A DNA stretch of 16,624 nucleotides from DASXMX01 sp036794395 (GTDB taxonomy: Bacteria; Planctomycetota; Phycisphaerae; Tepidisphaerales; Tepidisphaeraceae): positions 1 to 16,624 of the forward strand of contig DAIRGS010000159.1 of the NCBI GenBank assembly GCA_036794395.1, read 5' to 3'. Both the position numbers and the translations under genes were made by a program. Below, one piece after another: positions 12,254 to 16,624 of this stretch (position 1 is the stretch's first letter; every line of letters begins with the position of its first letter). Below the pieces are notes generated by a model that saw only the letters and a list, made by a program, of their open reading frames with translations, made no database searches and was not told the DNA's origin.

Positions 12254-13129
12254 ATGTCATCGTATACTGCCGAGGATTGTCGCCGCCTCAGTCCCCTCCG
12301 CACGCCCTGGTGGCGCTGGTCATGGGCGATGGAGTTGCACGCTGACGGCGGCCCCGTCGACGGCGACGTCCCCGATGCGGTGCGTCAGTGTGTTGAATAT
12401 CTTCGCGATCGGGCCCGATCTGAGACACCACACGACCTTCAGAGCCTCCGCGACCGCCTCCCGGACCTGTACGCCGCCCACGACATTCACATCGCCGCCG
12501 GCGTCGTCCGCGACGAGATCGAGGCACGGCTGTTGGCGGGGCAAACCTTTGAGGACATAACTGCATACATGTCAGTCCCGGTGGACGTGATTGCCCGGTA
12601 CGCGCATCTGTTCTTCGATGTTGTGGATTACCTTCACTGCTCAGACTGGTTGTTGTGGAGCGCAGTCCGTCGCTCCCCTTCTCGTCCATCGCGGGCAGAT
12701 GAGGGTGACATCTGGCGATATATGAGCCTCGCAGGCGGCCGCTTTGTTCTTGACGTGATCGTTGCAGACTACTTGGGCCGCTCTCAGCCAATCCTCCCGA
12801 ATCGCGACCTGCTGGCCAAGCAACTTCGCTGGCTGGCACGGGATCATTTCGACTACACCGATTATGGCAGCCGCGTCGACCCCATGTTGCTCGATGAAGG
12901 CACCATTCTGTTCGCTGACACGCTGCACAAGCAGTGCGTTATCGGGGGCAACCGCATCCTTGCGTCCCAGGTTAATTTCCTCCGCTACATTAGCCGCCTG
13001 CCGGCCAACAAGCATCTGATCCGTGCTGCAAGAGGTAGCAAGCGATCGAGCCGCCGATCCGCGCCAAAATCAAAACCTTTCCATTCAAAGGAGACCCACT
13101 CATGGACGAACCTAGCCCCCATGGATTGA
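12254..13129 (+). CDS. Hypothetical protein, first gene of three-gene operon, 291 aa
   Basis: I cannot name this family. Residues about 25-95 are helical and acidic. Residues 95-125 (ARLLAGQTFEDITAYMSVPV, then DVIARYAHLFFDVVDYL) look like a helix-turn-helix of the type found in small terminase subunits and element-borne regulators. The C-terminal half (RFVLDVIVADYLGRSQPILP, then LLAKQLRWLARDHFDYTDYG) is helical, and the last 25 residues are basic and Ser-rich. ATG 12254 has GAGGA five bases upstream. The end overlaps the next gene by 28 bases, so the two are co-translated. A DNA-binding role is plausible but inferred. Confidence 0.65.
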   Translation: MSSYTAEDCRRLSPLRTPWWRWSWAMELHADGGPVDGDVPDAVRQCVEYLRDRARSETPHDLQSLRDRLPDLYAAHDIHIAAGVVRDEIEARLLAGQTFEDITAYMSVPVDVIARYAHLFFDVVDYLHCSDWLLWSAVRRSPSRPSRADEGDIWRYMSLAGGRFVLDVIVADYLGRSQPILPNRDLLAKQLRWLARDHFDYTDYGSRVDPMLLDEGTILFADTLHKQCVIGGNRILASQVNFLRYISRLPANKHLIRAARGSKRSSRRSAPKSKPFHSKETHSWTNLAPMD

Positions 13130-14007
13130 CACCCTCTAGCCCGATACCACTTGATCCAGAGACGATCCCAACCCCCGCTTGGCTCAAGGCGATTCAAAGC
13201 AATTGGGACAAATCTAATGTACAGCCAACTGCCGCACCGCCATTCGTGCCACCAAAGGCGCCCCATTCTTCGCCAAGTCATGATCTATGGGCGGGTCCCG
13301 GCGCCCGTAACATGACGCGAATGGCCGCCGAGCGCACCGCTTCCCAGCCCGCAGAGCACAACACAACGAGAAATTCGCCCGCGACGTCCCCGTCCTGCAC
13401 CAAAGGCTCGAACCGGGCTTCAAAAGCGCCGCCTGCTTCTTCCCCCGAGTATGGAGCGCGAATCATCGGGGAGTTGCTAATCCCCGCTCGCCTGGGAAGC
13501 ATCCTGAAACCAAAGAACCTTCCAGAAATCACTCCTTCCGCGGTGCGTCTATACATGGATCGCTTCATTGCCGAGGCCGCCAAACTGAAGGATGATCCGA
13601 TTGAGCGACTGTTGCTCCAGAACCTGCTGATGATCAACTTCCGCCTGATGGATCTTCACGATTCCGGCGCAAATGCGGATAGCTTGGAGGCGGTGAAGAT
13701 CTACAGCGCCTTAGCAGTGCGTTTGTCCGGGGAACTGCGTCGCACAATCAGCGAATTGCGCCAGTACCGCTCGCCCAGTTCCAAGCAGGTCAGCTTCATC
13801 AAACTTCAGGCAGTCGCCGAGCACCAGAACGTGCATTACGTGGCGGCGGGAGAGTCAACCCCCGAGAAGATCGTTTTGGTGGAGCGCGATCCGGTAGAAG
13901 GAGCTCAACATGACGCAGCCATCGGAGGGCGTTTTGCCGTTCAAGAATCCCAACCGTGTGGCAGCGGGCAAACTAAACGGCAAGAAGCGGCGGCGGTGGG
14001 GGCCTGA
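13102..14007 (+). CDS. Hypothetical protein, second gene of operon, 301 aa
   Basis: The first 110 residues are rich in Pro, Ser and Thr and look disordered (TPSSPIPLDPETIPTPAW, APPFVPPKAP). Residues about 120-235 form a helical domain: ARIIGELLIPARLGS, VRLYMDRFIAEAAKLKDDPI, ERLLLQNLLMINFRLMDLHD, LEAVKIYSALAVRLSGELRR. No catalytic motif is visible. I recall similar helical proteins from planctomycete accessory regions but cannot give a function. AAGGAG lies eight bases before ATG 13102. The last 32 codons overlap the next gene by 98 bases, and the protein sequence becomes less regular there. Confidence 0.65.
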   Translation: MDEPSPHGLTPSSPIPLDPETIPTPAWLKAIQSNWDKSNVQPTAAPPFVPPKAPHSSPSHDLWAGPGARNMTRMAAERTASQPAEHNTTRNSPATSPSCTKGSNRASKAPPASSPEYGARIIGELLIPARLGSILKPKNLPEITPSAVRLYMDRFIAEAAKLKDDPIERLLLQNLLMINFRLMDLHDSGANADSLEAVKIYSALAVRLSGELRRTISELRQYRSPSSKQVSFIKLQAVAEHQNVHYVAAGESTPEKIVLVERDPVEGAQHDAAIGGRFAVQESQPCGSGQTKRQEAAAVGA

Positions 14008-14224
14008 GGATAAACTGCGGCTGCGGCAGCAATGTCTGGAACGTCGGCCCTGGGAGCATTCGACCGGACCTAAAACCGAGGAAGGGAAGTATCGCGCCAG
14101 GGCCAATGGTTGGAACCACGCTGCCAACCCCAAATCTGCTCGACAACTGCATGCCGGGCTGTTGGATGTGCGAGACCTGATCGCGGCTTCAAGGAACCTG
14201 CGACGCAGCATGGGCGGTCGGTGA
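13910..14224 (+). CDS. Basic small protein with STGPKT motif, third gene of operon
   Basis: The 104-aa product is strongly basic: KNPNRVAAGKLNGKKRRRWG, then RPWEHSTGPKTEEGKYRARA followed by NGWNHAA. The 'STGPxTxEGKxRxxxNxxxH' word is frequent in small hypothetical proteins of planctomycetes and other bacteria, often on mobile DNA, and suggests nucleic-acid binding. No enzyme motif is visible. AAGGAG precedes ATG 13910 by six bases. The gene overlaps the previous one by 98 bases in another frame, and the good ribosome-binding site and motif make this the real frame for most of the overlap. Confidence 0.7.
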   Translation: MTQPSEGVLPFKNPNRVAAGKLNGKKRRRWGPEDKLRLRQQCLERRPWEHSTGPKTEEGKYRARANGWNHAANPKSARQLHAGLLDVRDLIAASRNLRRSMGGR

Positions 14225-15000
14225 GCGGTCGTTGACTGAACACTCCGCGCCTTGGCTTGCCATCTCATTCTTCACGCCTGCCGGACTGGGAGTCAGCGAA
14301 GATCCCTGGGTTAAGCCGTCACGATGCCAAGCGCATCCGGACTGGCCCGGCTGACGTCCGATCCACCTCAGATCATCACCGGAAAGCTCCCCCTCGACTG
14401 TCCTCAACTGCGCATCAAAGCGACTGGAAAACTCAGAGAAAAAGATGGTTACTCAAGATGAAGCGAACTTGAAGATAAGGCGCGTGGCGGCACCGTCGTT
14501 TAACGCGTGTTTCTCAACTATCGCGGCTTGAAGTGGCGTTTTGACGTTGGAAATGGCCAAAAAGTCGGGTTTGCAGGCCGGGCGTTACGTGCAGCAACAC
14601 GACTGTTGGTCCTTTAATCGTGCGCAAAGGGCATCCATAACGACGGAAAATGCGCGCATAAGATGGACCCGGGTCGCCTCATAAACCTGCCCAAACGCGC
14701 CCTGCGTTTACTTCTGATGATCCTGATCTGGCAGTTCGAAATCGGCCAGGAGATGCGGCACGTCGCGTCGGTCGAGAAATCAGGCGTGATGGCGGCGGTG
14801 ATAGAGGATGCCAATCGAGACGTCGGTGGTGGAAACTTGAGTTGATGAGAACACCGCTGCGGCGGATATGGCGGCAGCGGTGACGCATGCCGACGCGGGG
14901 GGTGGGTCGCCTTCCAGTCATTCGACCGGCGCTAGGCGGTTCACGGCACGTTAGGGTCGTCCCGTCTCTTTCGTAAACTGGACGCTCGGGCGACACAAAA
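14225..15000. other. Gene-poor stretch with one GC-rich hairpin
   Basis: I see no convincing gene here. The open frames (for example 14257-14472 and 14663-14845, +) lack ribosome-binding sites and family motifs. The only clear structure is a perfect 9-bp inverted repeat, CACCGCTGC (14852-14860) with GCAGCGGTG (14874-14882), around a 13-base loop. Confidence 0.5.
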
Positions 15001-15008
15001 TGAACAGT

Positions 15009-15082
15009 TTCTCAACAGGTTCTGCACCGTTTTCAAACAGCTTTTGGACGCCAATCGACAGGCAGCGAACAACTTATCCACA
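15009..15082 (+). other. Cluster of DnaA-box-like sequences
   Basis: TTATCCACA at 15074-15082 is a perfect DnaA box. Upstream lie TTCTCAACA (15009-15017), TTCTGCACC (15020-15028) and TTTTCAAAC (15030-15038), each near the TT-T-NCACA pattern, in the same orientation and spaced about one helical turn apart. A replication origin of a plasmid or element, or a control region, is possible. No dnaA or initiator gene adjoins it. Confidence 0.45.
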
Positions 15083-15211
15083 ACGCCTGTTCGATTGCCG
15101 GACATCCAACGGGAAGCCCTTAGCTGTGGCGCGCCTTGCCTGAAAGAACTTCACGGTCAGATAAACGGCCGCGGGAAGGGCAAACACCGAGCCCACGATG
15201 ATCGACGGCAT
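15074..15211 (-). pseudogene. Fragment of a membrane protein
   Basis: The minus strand encodes MPSIIVGSVFALPAAVYLTV, then KFFQARRATAKGFPLDVRQ and a stop at 15074. A hydrophobic helix followed by a basic 'RRATAKG' resembles the end of planctomycete membrane proteins that continue into a short cytoplasmic tail. Upstream of residue 1 the sequence switches abruptly to a plus-strand nuclease fragment, which suggests a junction near 15211. The end of the frame overlaps the DnaA-box region. Confidence 0.35.
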
Positions 15212-15276
15212 GGAGAACAGCAACGCCGAGAACCTGTTGGTGATTACCGGTAAACCGACAGTTGCCAAGGCCGCGA
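15212..15276 (+). pseudogene. Fragment of a phospholipase-D-family nuclease
   Basis: The plus strand encodes ENSNAENLLVITGKPTVAKA. It is nearly the same, in DNA and protein, as ENSNAENLLVIAGKPKIAKA in the nuclease pseudogene 1034 bases downstream. Only this C-terminal stretch survives; the HKD motif that should precede it is absent. It is evidence of a second copy, or of a partial duplication of the nuclease gene. Confidence 0.6.
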
Positions 15277-15314
15277 ACGCTGAGAGGGAATCACAGGTGC
15301 AGAAGGTGATGTAG

Positions 15315-15506
15315 ATCACCAAGGCACAGATCGAGAAGTACCTGTCCAGCCTGTGCCACCTGCTCACGAACTACGGGGGCGAGGACGCAAAGCAGTACAT
15401 CCACTCCCTGCCCATCCACCACGGGCTCCACGTGCGGATGAACGGACCAGAGAAGCTGGCGGTGTCACTCGCGATCAAGTCGCCGGGGACGATTGTCAGC
15501 CGTTGA
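15315..15506 (+). pseudogene. Orphan coding fragment, 63 codons, unrecognised
   Basis: After a TAG at 15312 the plus frame encodes ITKAQIEKYLSSLCHLLTNY, then GGEDAKQYIHSLPIHHGLHV and AVSLAIKSPGTIVSR, ending at TGA 15504. Third positions are almost all G or C, as in real genes of this window, but there is no start codon near the beginning and no ribosome-binding site. It is probably the tail of a lost gene. I do not recognise the family. Between 15507 and 15796 only the repeat at 15634 stands out. Confidence 0.4.
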
Positions 15507-15633
15507 AACAGGGGCCAATACCCGGCGTGCCAGGAATAATCGTCGCTTCGTCGCAGCTTTCACCGCGGGCCGGGGACCGCAGCCGTGAGGCGGCGGACCA
15601 TGCGATATGGCTACCTGACGCGGGTCAGCGCCA

Positions 15634-15647
15634 GACACGATGTCCGA
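15634..15647. repeat. Third copy of the GACACGATGTCCG site
   Basis: GACACGATGTCCGA at 15634-15647 matches 12085-12097 over all 13 bases of GACACGATGTCCG. It lies in a gene-poor gap upstream of the nuclease pseudogene, about 3.5 kb from the other two copies. Confidence 0.5.
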
Positions 15648-15796
15648 GGTGACGGGAAATCCGGTTTTGGCGACACGGGTGACGTCCCGACCCGAAGTCT
15701 CATCTGAACCGACGCGATCCGCGGCCACGGCATCTCATGTGACTTCCAAGCTAGTCCTGCCCGCCTTCGCTTGATCGCGACCATCTCGAACGCATC

Positions 15797-16369
15797 ATGA
15801 GCTGCATGCGATACCTCCTGACGGTCGCGGGCTGTGGCATTGTTCTTTCGGCCTGCATTCTGCTCGCTGCCGAACAGCGGCGCCAATCGGCCGTGCCCGC
15901 GGCCACCGACGACGGAATCGCAGTATATTTCAGCCCAAGGGGCGGTTGCACGCAGGCGATCGTGGAACAGATCGCCCGGGCCAAGTCGAGTATCGACATG
16001 TAGGCGTACAGCTTCACCAGCACCGAGATCGCCAGGGCGCTGGCCGAGGCTCAAGATCGCGGCGTCACCGTCCGGGCGGTCCTCGACAGGCAGGCGACCG
16101 GTCAGCAATTCAGCGGCGGCACGTACCTGGCGGACCACCACGTCGCCGTCTGGACCGACGGACAGCACCCGATCGCACACAACAAGGTGATCATCGTCGA
16201 CGGCAGCACCGTCATCACCGGCTCGTTCAACTTCACGCGGCAGGCGGAGAACAGCAACGCGGAGAACCTGTTGGTGATTGCTGGCAAACCGAAGATCGCA
16301 AAGGCCTACGAGGAGAACTTTGCCGCTCATCTGGCCCACTCAGGTGAGCGCGGAAGGTCCGTTCCGTAG
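15797..16369 (+). pseudogene. Phospholipase-D-family nuclease (Nuc-like), broken by in-frame TAG
   Basis: The frame starts with a probable lipoprotein signal (MSCMRYLLTVAGCGIVLSAC; lipobox LSAC). It then gives IAVYFSPRGGCTQAIVEQIA, RAKSSIDM, TAG (16001-16003, codon 69) and AYSFTSTEIARALAEAQDRG. The HKD motif is intact: HNKVIIVDG (His 128, Lys 130, Asp 135), followed by VITGSFNFT and NAENLLVI. This is the single-HKD Nuc family of secreted nucleases, which act as dimers. Family members usually have Gln before AYSFTS, so TAG looks like a CAG-to-TAG mutation. The gene is otherwise nearly full length. Its last codons (HSGERGRSVP) run into the first CRISPR-like unit. Confidence 0.75.
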
Positions 16370-16575
16370 CCGGTACGCCCAATGCGGAGGTGAATGCTTC
16401 AATCGGGCCGCGCTCGGGTGAGCGCGGAAGGCCCGGCTGCGAGATCCACATGTAGAGATCGTCGATGCTTCAATGGGGCCGCGCTCGGGTGAGCGCGGAA
16501 GGACCCGGCGGGCAAGGTTGGGCGACTCGGCGGTAATGGAGCTTCAACGGGGCCTCGCTCAGATGAACGGTGAGC
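16339..16575 (+). CRISPR. Short CRISPR array: two good repeats flanked by two degenerate ones
   Basis: Two 36-base repeats (16396-16431 and 16467-16502) differ at one position (GCTTCAATSGGGCCGCGCTC at the start, GGGTGAGCGCGGAAGG at the end). Each contains a perfect CCGCGCTC/GAGCGCGG 8-bp stem with a GGGT loop. A unit at 16339-16357 keeps only the 3' half, and one at 16541-16575 keeps the 5' half but has lost the stem. Unit-to-unit distance is 71-74 bases and the spacers are 35-39 bases and unlike one another. The GCTTCAAT start and GGAAG end suit type I repeats read on the plus strand. No cas gene is visible; the array ends before 16576, leaving 49 bases to the window end with nothing recognised. 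Confidence 0.75.
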
Positions 16576-16624
16576 GTTACATAAACCCCATCTTTAATGG
16601 TGGGAAGGCAGGCGGCAGAGTGGG

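Noticed and set aside
12048..12560. 170-codon plus-strand open frame overlapping the 12254 gene
   Set aside because: Beyond 12254 it is an out-of-frame shadow of the better-supported gene, and the first part has no start site or motif.
15188..15211. Extension of the nuclease fragment upstream as 'TMIDG', resembling VIIVDG
   Set aside because: The same bases read on the minus strand give a coherent membrane helix (MPSIIVGSVFALP). The match to the nuclease is short and the real similarity starts at about 15212.
11692..16003. Reassignment of TAG to Gln in this genome
   Set aside because: Several intact genes in the window end in TAG at sensible positions (745, 1616), so TAG acts as a stop here. 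Pseudogenes explain the two in-frame cases better.

Overview
The window looks like a GC-rich bacterial chromosome, most likely from the Planctomycetota. This is inferred from the style of the proteins, not from a marker gene. The evidence is a secreted protein ending in a VPLP-type C-terminal sorting signal, a stand-alone SUMF1-domain protein, a primase-helicase of the kind found in planctomycete integrative elements, and many small lineage-type hypotheticals. There is no rRNA, no intact tRNA and no recognisable insertion sequence.

Bases 1-4280 are ordinary chromosome. A secreted protein with two PepSY-like repeats (230-745, +) converges on an unknown 132-aa protein (836-1234, -) across a perfect 11-bp terminator-like hairpin. 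Three minus-strand genes follow: a protein with a HicA-like N-terminus and a bacterial eRF1-like C-terminus (1616-2326), a secreted VPLP-tail protein (2667-3443) and a SUMF1-domain protein (3576-4274).

Bases 4281-9960 look like an integrated element. A degraded tRNA 3' end (4844-4882, -) is read through on the other strand by a small ORF, which is a common picture at attachment sites. It is followed by six copies of ACGGAA within about 140 bp. Then comes a tightly coupled minus-strand operon: an HTH protein (8228-8440), an excisionase-like HTH protein (7993-8241) and a primase-helicase (5375-7996). A 19-bp perfect palindrome sits just before the first start codon. A winged-helix protein (8677-9651) and a GTPase-like protein (9960-11279) lie behind them on the same strand. 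The GTPase-like protein has G3- and G4-like motifs but no P-loop. I see no integrase gene.

Bases 11300-12250 are debris on the plus strand: a DnaB-type helicase fragment and a ParB-like gene broken by an in-frame TAG. They are followed by two copies of a palindromic site related to GACACGATGTCCG. A three-gene plus-strand operon of unknown function (12254-14224) comes next, each gene with a good Shine-Dalgarno sequence and overlapping its neighbour.

Bases 14225-16624 are mostly decayed. They hold a cluster of DnaA-box-like sequences with one perfect TTATCCACA, a fragment of a membrane protein, a fragment of a phospholipase-D-family nuclease, an orphan coding fragment, a third copy of the GACACGATGTCCG site, and a nearly complete phospholipase-D-family nuclease gene broken by TAG. 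A short CRISPR array (16339-16575) begins inside the 3' end of that gene. No cas gene is visible. The right half therefore reads as a graveyard of mobile-element, plasmid-maintenance and defence genes around a few intact operons.
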